DNA of 64,000 bases from an uncultured Bacilli bacterium. GTDB lineage: Bacteria > Bacillota_I > Bacilli_A > RF39 > UBA660. The DNA is taken from positions 1-64,000 of the forward strand of contig CANRKG010000006.1 of the NCBI GenBank assembly GCA_947631155.1. Direction: 5' to 3'. The notes under the pieces were generated by a model that saw only the letters and a list, made by a program, of their open reading frames with translations, was not told where the DNA came from and ran no database searches. Shown here in pieces: positions 19,928 to 29,040 of this stretch. A program made the translations under genes and the position numbers. Position 1 is the first letter of the stretch, and each line of letters begins with the position of its first letter.

Positions 19928-20969
19928 ATTTTCTGTACTCCTTAATTGATTGATTTAACATCTTTTTATCAGTCATAATGAAATTAGAACTTTCCTTAAC
20001 CACAATACTACCACAGTATTGACATTTATTACTAGAACCTTTATCTAATTTAGCACCACAATTTGGACAATTAGTAATCTGACTTTTATTATTGCTTCTA
20101 ATATATGTTATTTGATAGACATAATGATTAATAGCCTCTTGATTACCTCTAATTACTTTATTATCTTTATCAACCAAATAATCTCTACATGTTACTTGAA
20201 GTTTAACTTTGATTTCATCTAAATCATGCTTTTTATTAATAGATATAATATTTGCATCTAAAAATTCAATATCTTCCATCATATTTTTCTGTTTTTTAGC
20301 CGTTAGAGTTGATAGTTGCATAGTATACATATTAAACATTTCATCAGATAATAAATTTCTTACTGGTTCTAAATTTCCATTCATCCAGGCGATTTGAACA
20401 TCTTTATAAATATTAAATGTCTTAGAGTAAAATTCTCCTATATCGAAGTCGCTACCCATTTTCTCTAATATTTCGTCATCACTCAAAGTACTAAGAGAAT
20501 ATTTTTTAGTTTCTTTTGTATTAAAAATAGCTCTAACACCAGAAGTTATAATATTACAAATATAATAAATCAAAAACATAATCCATAATGCTACATTAAT
20601 TATTAAATAATCATTAAAGAATATACATACTGAGGCAATAAAACATAATACAAAGGCTAATGTATACCAAAATGGAAGCTTACTATTTCTGTTAAATATT
20701 TTTTTACCAAGAGATAAATACAAAAAAGCCGCAACAATATAATAAACTATATTTATATAAAATTTAAAATCGGCGCTTCCACCACCAGAAGAACTTGAGT
20801 CTGAATCCCAACTTGATCCTGAATCCCAACTAGAACCAGAGTCCCAGCTTGATCCCGAATCCCAACTAGAATCAAAACCGCTATCAGCTTTTACTATTAA
20901 TTTACTACTAATAAATAATTGTAAAGAAATTAGAAGTAGATTTATTTTTGTTTTTAATTTCTTCATCAT
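19917..20969 (-). CDS. Membrane protein with SSWDSG repeats, Tim44-like domain and zinc ribbon
   Basis: Signal peptide, (SSWDSG)n, 2 or more TM helices, CPNCGAKLDKGSSNKCQYCGSIV. Confidence 0.75.
   Translation of the reverse strand: MMKKLKTKINLLLISLQLFISSKLIVKADSGFDSSWDSGSSWDSGSSWDSGSSWDSDSSSSGGGSADFKFYINIVYYIVAAFLYLSLGKKIFNRNSKLPFWYTLAFVLCFIASVCIFFNDYLIINVALWIMFLIYYICNIITSGVRAIFNTKETKKYSLSTLSDDEILEKMGSDFDIGEFYSKTFNIYKDVQIAWMNGNLEPVRNLLSDEMFNMYTMQLSTLTAKKQKNMMEDIEFLDANIISINKKHDLDEIKVKLQVTCRDYLVDKDNKVIRGNQEAINHYVYQITYIRSNNKSQITNCPNCGAKLDKGSSNKCQYCGSIVVKESSNFIMTDKKMLNQSIKEYRKYEK
20803..20874. repeat. 18-bp tandem repeat, 4 units (coding)
   Basis: gaatcccaacttgatcct / gaatcccaactagaacca / gagtcccagcttgatccc / gaatcccaactagaatca. 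Confidence 0.9.
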
Positions 20970-21091
20970 ATCTTATCATTCCAAACTACACATTGCATAT
21001 ATTTTATCCTAAGTGTCTATTTTCGAATAAAATATAACATAAAAAAAAATAGAAGTCAAACTACTATAAATTTCTATTTTTAGTTAATTAA

Positions 21092-22297
21092 CTATTTAAT
21101 TGTTAAAACACTTACACATTCAACATGATAAGTATTAGGAAACATATCAAATGGTTTAATATAATTAATATCATAACTATCATTAAATCTTGTCAAGTCT
21201 CTAGAAAGAGTTACTACATCACAAGAGACATAGATAATATTTTTGGGTTTTATCTTTTTTATTAAATCTATACTAACCTTATTAAGACCAGTTCTAGGTG
21301 GATCAATAATTATAGTATCAAAGTTACCTTTTACTTTTGTTATTTCATCTTCTACTCTTCCTAAAAGAAATTGAATATTTTGAACTTTATTTAACTTTTT
21401 ATTATTATTGGCATCTTTAATCGCATCTTCAACGACTTCAATTCCAACGACATTACTTACATAATCACAAATATAAATTCCAATTGTTCCACTACCACAG
21501 TATAAATCTAAAACATTTTTAGAATTTAATTCTTTAATATTTTTTAATATTTCATCATATAACAATTTCGTAACATAACGATTTACTTGAAAAAAAGAAT
21601 CTTTCCGAATAGTATATTTTTTTGTTCCAATTATTGAAGTTATATAATCTTTCTTGCTAACTACTTTATTATTAATAATTAATACCGTAACTTTATCAAG
21701 TAAACTAAGATAGTTATTTACTTTTCCTTCTAATATTAGCATTAGCTCATTAGTATCATTTCCTAATTTAATAGTTATCTTAGTAACAGCTGTTTCTACT
21801 TTTATGTATTCTTTTAACAAAAAAATTAACTCATTTATCTTAGGATGTACTAATAAACAAGAATCTATCTCTACTAATTCATTACTTTTTTGTTGATAAA
21901 AACCTAGTTTATTATGTCTGACATGTAAGACTATTTTATTGCGATAATAAAGGAAATCATTACCTTCTAATGGTTCTATTTTTATTTTTTCGGGGATAAA
22001 TTTCTGAATAATTTCCTTTACTTTTTGAGTTTTAAATTGTCTTTGACTCTCTTCATTCATATGCATTAAATGACAACCGCCACATAAATGATAATACTTA
22101 CATTTAGGTTTTATGCGCATACTACTTTTATTTTCTATTTTCTTTGCATATGCTTCTTGAAATTTTTTCTTCGTATTTATTAGCTCTATTTCCACATTTT
22201 CAGTTGGTAAAGCATTTTCGACAAAACAAATTTTATTATTAATATGAATAATTCCGCGCCCATAATTGTCTAATTTTTCTACTTCCATAGTAATCAC
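21092..22297 (-). CDS. 23S rRNA (uracil-5-)-methyltransferase, RlmD/RlmCD type
   Basis: CKYYHLCGGCHLMHM Fe-S cysteines, DLYCGSGTIGIYI, IIDPPRTGL, IYVSCDVVTLSRDL. Confidence 0.93.
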   Translation of the reverse strand: MITMEVEKLDNYGRGIIHINNKICFVENALPTENVEIELINTKKKFQEAYAKKIENKSSMRIKPKCKYYHLCGGCHLMHMNEESQRQFKTQKVKEIIQKFIPEKIKIEPLEGNDFLYYRNKIVLHVRHNKLGFYQQKSNELVEIDSCLLVHPKINELIFLLKEYIKVETAVTKITIKLGNDTNELMLILEGKVNNYLSLLDKVTVLIINNKVVSKKDYITSIIGTKKYTIRKDSFFQVNRYVTKLLYDEILKNIKELNSKNVLDLYCGSGTIGIYICDYVSNVVGIEVVEDAIKDANNNKKLNKVQNIQFLLGRVEDEITKVKGNFDTIIIDPPRTGLNKVSIDLIKKIKPKNIIYVSCDVVTLSRDLTRFNDSYDINYIKPFDMFPNTYHVECVSVLTIK

Positions 22298-22358
22298 CTA
22301 ATACACTAATTATAGCATAGTTTTTATATTTTTTATCATACTAATTATAGGTGATATT

Positions 22359-23768
22359 ATGGAAAGAATTATTAATGAATTAAAGAAAAAATTAGGACCT
22401 AGTAAAGATTATATCTATAAAAAATTAGAAATAGATAAAATGAAACTTTATTTAGTTTTTTCAGAAGTTTTATCTAGTGGTGATGATATTAATGATTTTA
22501 TTTTAAAACGCCTTACTATTCTTTCCAAAAAACAATTAAATAACTTAGAAAACTATTTACCCGCTAATAACATTAAAGAAATTAAAGAAACAGAGATTAC
22601 AACTTACATTAATAAAGGATTTGTAGTTTGTCTTATCAAAAAACAAATTTTTGCCATTGAAATGCGTCAAACTCTAGAACGTGGTGTTACGACAATCGAA
22701 AGTGAATTATCTATAAACGGTCCTAAAGATTCATTTTCAGAAAATTTTAATACTAATTTGGGTTTAATAAGACGCCGAATTAAAAGTGATCAACTATGGT
22801 GGGAAGAAGTAGAGATTGGAAAAAGTTCTCAAACTAAAATCGGTATTTTATATATGAATGATATTGTTGATAAAGATCTACCCAATAAAGTAATTGAAAG
22901 ATTAAATAAAATAAATATAGATGGAATTATTGATTCTAATTACTTAAAAGAAGAATTAGAAAGTGATACTAATAGTTTCTTTCCTACTCTTATTTCTACT
23001 GAAAGACCAGATAGAGTCTCAATGAGTTTATTAGAAGGTAAAGTTGTTTTATTAGTTGATATGTCATCTTATGCTTTAATTTTACCTAATTTTTTCATTG
23101 ATTATTTTAAAACTCCTGATGATTATTATCAAAAATCAACTAATACTACCTTCATTAGAATTATTCGTATCATAGCTTTTTTTATCGCTATTTTTGTCCC
23201 CGCCTACTATATATCAGTTACTACTTATAATCATGATTCTATTCCTCTTTCATTATTATTACTCTTAAAAGCCCAACGTATTTCCGTACCCTTTCCGGCC
23301 GTTATCGAAGCTCTTTTTATGTTAATATCTTTTGAAATATTAAGAGAAAGTGATATAAGAATGTCTTCCACAACTGGTAGTGCCATTTCTATACTAGGTG
23401 GTTTAGTATTAGGTGATGCCGCTGTTTCAGCTGGAATAATGTCTCCCATTATGATTATTATAATTGCTCTTTCATCTATTGCTGGTTTTGTATTTACTTC
23501 GATTGAACTAGTAAATGCAATTAGGATTTATAGAATAATTTTCTTATTCTTAGCTTGTATTTTAGGGATTTATGGAGTTTATTTAGGCGCTATCTATCTC
23601 TTATATCAATTAGTTAAACTATCATCTTTTGATAAACCTTATTTAGCACCCTTCTCTCCTTTTATTAAAAAAGAACAAAAAGACGCTATTATCAAAGTTA
23701 AAAACAAAGGTGTCAAATATCGAAATCCTCTATTAACTAAGAACATAATAAGAGGTGAATATAAGTGA
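22359..23768 (+). CDS. gerA: Spore germination protein, GerA family
   Basis: FPAVIEALFMLISFEILRESDIRMSSTTGSAISILGGLVLGDAAVSAGIMSPIMIIIIALSSIAGF. Confidence 0.95.
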   Translation: MERIINELKKKLGPSKDYIYKKLEIDKMKLYLVFSEVLSSGDDINDFILKRLTILSKKQLNNLENYLPANNIKEIKETEITTYINKGFVVCLIKKQIFAIEMRQTLERGVTTIESELSINGPKDSFSENFNTNLGLIRRRIKSDQLWWEEVEIGKSSQTKIGILYMNDIVDKDLPNKVIERLNKINIDGIIDSNYLKEELESDTNSFFPTLISTERPDRVSMSLLEGKVVLLVDMSSYALILPNFFIDYFKTPDDYYQKSTNTTFIRIIRIIAFFIAIFVPAYYISVTTYNHDSIPLSLLLLLKAQRISVPFPAVIEALFMLISFEILRESDIRMSSTTGSAISILGGLVLGDAAVSAGIMSPIMIIIIALSSIAGFVFTSIELVNAIRIYRIIFLFLACILGIYGVYLGAIYLLYQLVKLSSFDKPYLAPFSPFIKKEQKDAIIKVKNKGVKYRNPLLTKNIIRGEYK

Positions 23769-24331
23769 AGAAATTTATCACTATTCTTATTTTCTTAATA
23801 GTTACTTTTAGTACCACCAGTTATCAAGAATTAAATCAATTAGCTATTATTACGAATATAGGAATTAATGAAAAAAAAGATTATTATGAAATTATATATC
23901 AAGAAATAGTTCCGCTAAAAGAAGAAAATAAAATTAATAAAAAATATAAATATTATACTAATAAGGGTTCAAATCTACAAAGAGCTTTTTTAAAATTAAA
24001 TGAAGATACTACTAAATATATTTATTTTGATCATTTAGAAAATATTGTTATTAATTCTAAAAATAAAAAAATACTTGATGAATTACTCAATTATTTTGAT
24101 AAAGATATTGATAGTTTTAATATTATATTTACTGACAGTAATGTTTCTAAAGTATTAAAATATAGTAACAATTATAAATATCTTAATAATTTAATTGATG
24201 ATAATATTTCCTTTAGAGAAATTAAAAAAGCTAAGTTAGAAAACAAAAATATAAAAATACCTGTAATTAGATTAAAAAACAATAATTTGTCTTTTTACAA
24301 ATATATAAAATTAGGTGATAAAAATGATTAA
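23765..24331 (+). CDS. Short GerC-like germination protein lacking lipobox Cys
   Basis: ELNQLAIITNIGINEKKDYYEIIYQEIVP matches the ELNELAIV..IGID start of Ger(x)C proteins; between gerA and a gerB-like gene. Confidence 0.75.
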   Translation: MKKFITILIFLIVTFSTTSYQELNQLAIITNIGINEKKDYYEIIYQEIVPLKEENKINKKYKYYTNKGSNLQRAFLKLNEDTTKYIYFDHLENIVINSKNKKILDELLNYFDKDIDSFNIIFTDSNVSKVLKYSNNYKYLNNLIDDNISFREIKKAKLENKNIKIPVIRLKNNNLSFYKYIKLGDKND

Positions 24332-25100
24332 AAGAGATTTATCGATGATAGCATTAATTTTTTTTGTAACGAGATGTTTTTTTAATCTGCATTCTTTTTA
24401 TAATATATATAGTTTTTTATTTACCAGTTTAATTATTTTTATAGGAATTATTTTCTTAAAAAGAGTTAAAAAAGATATCTTAGATAATAAAATTATAAAA
24501 GCTTTATACCTTTTAATAATAATTTATATTTTTATTATGATTATTGTTCAAGCTTCACAGTTTATTAATACTAACTATTTTAGATATGATAATACATTAG
24601 TAGTAGTTATATCTTTATTAGTTATTTCTTATATTGTAGGAAAAGATCAGATAAAAACCATTGGTTCTATTAGCGAAATACTTTTATTTATATTTATAAT
24701 AATTTCTATTATAGCCTCTATTGGTTTAATATCCTTACTTGATATTAAAAATTATAAAGCATTTACTGATCTCAAAGAAATATCCGTTTCTATATATCCG
24801 ATATTTATTCTATTTATATTATTTTATTTAAGAAAAAATAATATTGTTACTGGATATATACTAGGTATAGGCTCTTGTTTATTTGATTTATTTTTACTTA
24901 TTGGTTGTTTAGGTAGTAAGTTAATTCAACAATATAAATTTCCTGGTATAGCTGTCTTAAAAAGTTTAAATTTATTTCATTTTATTAATCATTTAGATAA
25001 GTTATTATCATTTATATATTTATTTGAATACACGATTACTTTATCTTTAATCGTATATATAATCAAAGACATCATAAAAAAAACTAAGTTAAAAACTTAG
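24324..25100 (+). CDS. Short GerB-like spore germination permease
   Basis: Multi-TM, C-terminal FPGIAVLKSLNLFHFINHLDKLLSFIYLFEYT resembling GerB; start trimmed from GTG (24315) to ATG. Confidence 0.75.
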   Translation: MIKRDLSMIALIFFVTRCFFNLHSFYNIYSFLFTSLIIFIGIIFLKRVKKDILDNKIIKALYLLIIIYIFIMIIVQASQFINTNYFRYDNTLVVVISLLVISYIVGKDQIKTIGSISEILLFIFIIISIIASIGLISLLDIKNYKAFTDLKEISVSIYPIFILFILFYLRKNNIVTGYILGIGSCLFDLFLLIGCLGSKLIQQYKFPGIAVLKSLNLFHFINHLDKLLSFIYLFEYTITLSLIVYIIKDIIKKTKLKT

Positions 25101-25105
25101 CTTTC
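25082..25105. terminator. Bidirectional terminator
   Basis: CTAAGT-TAAAA-ACTTAG with flanking A/T runs. Confidence 0.6.
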
Positions 25106-25588
25106 AATTATACAATTATAACCCATTGATTCATAATAATCTTTTTGTTCTTCGATTGGTTGAAAATAATTAAGTAGTCTTTCATTATCAGGATTACTAT
25201 TTATCAAGTTTTGATTAATATTTACTGTTGCGATAGTATCATTTATATCAATACTGACATTATTTAACGTATTAAACATATTAAACTCTTCTAATACAGT
25301 AATAGATGTATTATTGTTAACTCCTTCTGGTACTTGTTGAAGTTTTTCATAAACAATCTTGTTATTATCAATTTGGTTATTTTTATATTTAGAATCACTA
25401 GTAACATGATAAAGTTCTTCTTTAAAATATTTTTCACATTTCAATACTTTAAGGGATACTTTATTAACTTGTGAATTATCAATCTCAGGTTTAGGAATAT
25501 ATTTTCTAAATAAGGGTGGTAATACAATAAATATTAACAGTACTAATATACATATAATAACTAAAATCGGACTTTTTTCTTTTTTCAT
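25097..25588 (-). CDS. Hypothetical membrane-anchored protein
   Basis: 163 aa ORF with N-terminal TM. Confidence 0.65.
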   Translation of the reverse strand: MKKEKSPILVIICILVLLIFIVLPPLFRKYIPKPEIDNSQVNKVSLKVLKCEKYFKEELYHVTSDSKYKNNQIDNNKIVYEKLQQVPEGVNNNTSITVLEEFNMFNTLNNVSIDINDTIATVNINQNLINSNPDNERLLNYFQPIEEQKDYYESMGYNCIIES

Positions 25589-25596
25589 GTAATCAC

Positions 25597-26106
25597 CTAC
25601 AATAATTCTATTCCATCACTAACCCCTTGATTATTAGATTGTTCACTATCTAATTTTTTTTCACTTTCTATATTTTTAGTTGTTACTTCTTCATTAGTTA
25701 CATCATTTTCAGCAAATTTTATTTCTTTATCATCATTTACATTTCTATGTATCGTAAACAAACTAATAAAATAATATATTAAAAATAATCCTGGAATTAA
25801 AGGCAAATAAAGTACTAGATAATATATTAATTTATATTTATCTACTAACCCTTTACTTATTATTAAACTACAAAAATATTTAGCATAAAAAACCGTGACG
25901 ATTAATAAAGTTGCTGTAAAAATAATAGCCGAAAAACCAGAATAATAACTCATCACACGATAATATCTATCACTATCATTTTGTTTAAGTTTTTTTAAAC
26001 TAAGCATTAAAACTAATCTTAATAACAAAATAATAGCAAAAGTTGGTAAAAACACATATAGACATAATTTTATTGGTAAATCAAAACTTAATGTTACATT
26101 ACTCAT
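25597..26106 (-). CDS. Hypothetical membrane protein
   Basis: 169 aa ORF, about 3 TM helices. Confidence 0.65.
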   Translation of the reverse strand: MSNVTLSFDLPIKLCLYVFLPTFAIILLLRLVLMLSLKKLKQNDSDRYYRVMSYYSGFSAIIFTATLLIVTVFYAKYFCSLIISKGLVDKYKLIYYLVLYLPLIPGLFLIYYFISLFTIHRNVNDDKEIKFAENDVTNEEVTTKNIESEKKLDSEQSNNQGVSDGIELL

Positions 26107-26140
26107 CTATTCTCACCCTATTATGAATATATCATAGTTA

Positions 26141-26548
26141 TTATTTTTTTTCAATTTGTTTTTTATAATTTTTCACAGATAGAAATAATCCTAATATAAT
26201 AAAAAGAAAGCCTAAGATAATGATAAAATATTCATAATGATTAATTTCTTCACTTCTAATCTCAGTTGGTTTATCTTTATTATAATAAATTTTTATTTTA
26301 TAATCCTTAGGTATATTTTTTTTAGAAGTTACTATAGCACCTTCATATTGTTGCTCGTCTATAAAGTAATGTACATGTAATACTACATTTTTTTTATTGT
26401 TAACTACCATATCAATATATCCATCTGTTTCCTTAGAATTATTTATTAGATAAATCTTTTGATTAAAAAGAAAAAGACCATAAACTAGATCTAAAAAACC
26501 TACTATAATAATTATTATATAATATCCATATTGTTTAAATTTTTTCAT
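26141..26548 (-). CDS. Hypothetical membrane protein, DUF3592-like
   Basis: Two TMs flanking beta domain with YNKDKP; weak resemblance only. Confidence 0.55.
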   Translation of the reverse strand: MKKFKQYGYYIIIIIVGFLDLVYGLFLFNQKIYLINNSKETDGYIDMVVNNKKNVVLHVHYFIDEQQYEGAIVTSKKNIPKDYKIKIYYNKDKPTEIRSEEINHYEYFIIILGFLFIILGLFLSVKNYKKQIEKK

Positions 26549-27302
26549 TTAATAATTTTATCCTTTCATATATATTTTTAGGATTAGTAGTAGTTATATA
26601 AATTTCATTTTGGTACTTTTTAATTATATTTTGGCCTAATTTTTGATATAAACTATTAATTTCATCAGCATCATCAATAGTATATATTCCTAAAAGTTTA
26701 TTATTTTTCAAAATCCTATGGCTAATATTTTTCTTAATATTTATTTTATTCAGAGAAATCATATTAACCTTGGAAGATAAATAAGAAACTAACACTGCCT
26801 TTAATGATAAAAATCGTAACTTTTTACTCATTAATAAACAAGTGGGATAATCTTTAGCTTTAAAATATTTTAAATACTGGTATACAAAACTAATAATACA
26901 TATTTTTTTACTAGGATATTTTTTTATAGTATTATAAACTAAATCTAAAGGATTTTTATTTTCATTACTTACTATATCCTTAATCTCTAAAAATATCCAT
27001 TTTTGTTTTGGAATTAAAGGTAATATTTCTTCTAGTGTATTTAGCTTTTGTTGGTATAACTGTTCATAAATACTATTTAATTCATCATAAGTATAATTAT
27101 TAATTTTATATTTTTTATTATTGTATTTTAGACTTGCATCATGAAACAATATAATTTTATTATCTTTGGTAATTCTAACATCAAATTCTACTCCATCAAT
27201 GTAATCTTTTGCTACGGCATATTTAATTGCTTCTTGTGAATTTTCTCTACAATTTGATTCCTTATACCCACCGCGATGAGCAATTAAATGAATCTTTTCC
27301 AT
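26535..27302 (-). CDS. Glycerophosphodiester phosphodiesterase family protein
   Basis: IAHRGGYKESNCRENSQEAIKYAV, DGVEFDVRITKDNKIILFHD. Confidence 0.92.
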   Translation of the reverse strand: MEKIHLIAHRGGYKESNCRENSQEAIKYAVAKDYIDGVEFDVRITKDNKIILFHDASLKYNNKKYKINNYTYDELNSIYEQLYQQKLNTLEEILPLIPKQKWIFLEIKDIVSNENKNPLDLVYNTIKKYPSKKICIISFVYQYLKYFKAKDYPTCLLMSKKLRFLSLKAVLVSYLSSKVNMISLNKINIKKNISHRILKNNKLLGIYTIDDADEINSLYQKLGQNIIKKYQNEIYITTTNPKNIYERIKLLNEKI

Positions 27303-27335
27303 ATTGTCACCCCGATTTTTTAGTTTAAATGTGTC

Positions 27336-27875
27336 TTAGGCTACACTCTCACATTGCGTTCCGTATTTCTTAGCAAAACTAATCCAATCATCTAATTTAA
27401 CTTTGCCATCTGTTACTTTAACATTGTCTTCTGTACCTTCTATGTCCATTAATCTATCCATATTTATTTTTCCATAATTAATATATGTAATACTTGTAAT
27501 AGAATTACTTCCTTCTTTAATTTCATGATCATAATAATCTAATTCATCATAAACTGAATAAATATTTTTATAAGCATCTTTATACTGTTTTAATATATCA
27601 CTATTAGAAGAAGTTACTTTTTCATAAGACTTTAAAACTTCTAAATAATTTTTATCATCATAATATAATTCATACTTTATTTCTACTTCTGAATCATCTT
27701 CTGTTTCCGTATCACGTGTACAGGTTATATAGTTAAAATTACTTGTATCATATTTTTTCTCATCAATTGAAGATGCCTTTATATCTCCCTGATTAGTGGT
27801 AGTACCACATCCAGTTACTAAAAAAAGAATAATCAATAATCCTAAAAATATTTTATTGTTCATCATTTTCACCAT
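27336..27875 (-). CDS. Lipoprotein
   Basis: Signal peptide with lipobox LVTGCG; start codon uncertain (overlaps upstream gene). Confidence 0.75.
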   Translation of the reverse strand: MVKMMNNKIFLGLLIILFLVTGCGTTTNQGDIKASSIDEKKYDTSNFNYITCTRDTETEDDSEVEIKYELYYDDKNYLEVLKSYEKVTSSNSDILKQYKDAYKNIYSVYDELDYYDHEIKEGSNSITSITYINYGKINMDRLMDIEGTEDNVKVTDGKVKLDDWISFAKKYGTQCESVA

Positions 27876-28377
27876 TTTCTTTTAAAATTTTTAAAATTGT
27901 TTTTTGATTTTTTAGGATAACTGTCATTTTATCATGTAACTCTTCTAAGATTAATTCACTTTTTAAATCTGTTCTATAATCATTTTGATTTCTTAAACTA
28001 TCTTTGGCAGCTTGGCGATTTTGACTCATCATAATAATTGGTGCTTGTAATGAAGCAATGCATGATAAAACTAAGTTTAATAAAATAAAGGGATAAGGAT
28101 CAATACGATTTTCTTTTCTTAAAACAAATAAATTCAAGATAATCCATCCAACTAAAAATAAAATAAATAAAATTATAAAAGTCCAACTACCCGCAACTTC
28201 ACTAATCTTATCAGCAACTTTATCACCTTTAGTCATTTTTGCAGCTTCTTGTTTATCAACATCAATAGAAATGGGCTGATCAATTAATAAATCAAGTAAT
28301 TCTTCTTCATCTTGTTCCTGCAAATCTGTATTTAATAACATTTTAACTATTTCTTTTTTTGTTTTTCTTTTTTCCAT
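27853..28377 (-). CDS. DUF1003-family membrane protein
   Basis: DKISEVAGSWTFIILFILFLVGWIILNLF...DPYPFILLNLVLSCIASLQAPIIMMSQNRQAAKD. Confidence 0.92.
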   Translation of the reverse strand: MEKRKTKKEIVKMLLNTDLQEQDEEELLDLLIDQPISIDVDKQEAAKMTKGDKVADKISEVAGSWTFIILFILFLVGWIILNLFVLRKENRIDPYPFILLNLVLSCIASLQAPIIMMSQNRQAAKDSLRNQNDYRTDLKSELILEELHDKMTVILKNQKTILKILKENGENDEQ

Positions 28378-28419
28378 ATTATATCACTCCATATATTTAT
28401 CATAACATAATTTTAAAAT

Positions 28420-28962
28420 TTAGGCTAAAAAACGATTAATTATTTCAAACAACTGATTTTTTGTATAAAAAGTATATGGTGATTTTATATCAGGGATATA
28501 TAATTTATTATTATCTATTTTAACATTACCATTAAAATTTAAAAATATAGTTTTATTCATATAAAAATCATTATTTTTTCGTGCTTTCATAGTAATTTCT
28601 TCCCAAATGTTTAAAGCTTTATAATCACTAATTGTCGTAATGTCTTCTTTAGAAAGATTATAATCTTCAACATGATCATAAATATATTTAATAAGTTCAT
28701 ATCCTTTAGATATATTATCATCACTAACTGTAAGAACTAAAACCATTTGCTTGGTTAAAATCGCTAAATCGCTACAAATACTCTGATCCTTAGTAGTTAT
28801 ATATAACATAATCCGATTTAATGGAACATCTTTATTTGGATAATATACATCTACTGGTATTAAATTATTCTTAAAAATAATCTTATAATTAGAAATATTT
28901 TGTCTTGAAATACTAGGATTAAATAGTTCCCCAAATTCTCTATACAATTTATACTTTGTCAT
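28420..28962 (-). CDS. Hypothetical protein
   Basis: 180 aa ORF, no recognised motif. Confidence 0.65.
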   Translation of the reverse strand: MTKYKLYREFGELFNPSISRQNISNYKIIFKNNLIPVDVYYPNKDVPLNRIMLYITTKDQSICSDLAILTKQMVLVLTVSDDNISKGYELIKYIYDHVEDYNLSKEDITTISDYKALNIWEEITMKARKNNDFYMNKTIFLNFNGNVKIDNNKLYIPDIKSPYTFYTKNQLFEIINRFLA

Positions 28963-28986
28963 TATATCACCATATTTATCTTAACA

Positions 28987-29018
28987 TAAAAAAAGAAAGC
29001 TTCATTAAACTTTCTTTA
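28987..29018 (-). terminator. Rho-independent terminator
   Basis: AAAGAAAG / CTTTCTTT arms, minus-strand T-run. Confidence 0.6.
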
Positions 29019-29040
29019 GGACTTTACACTTTTTTATACA

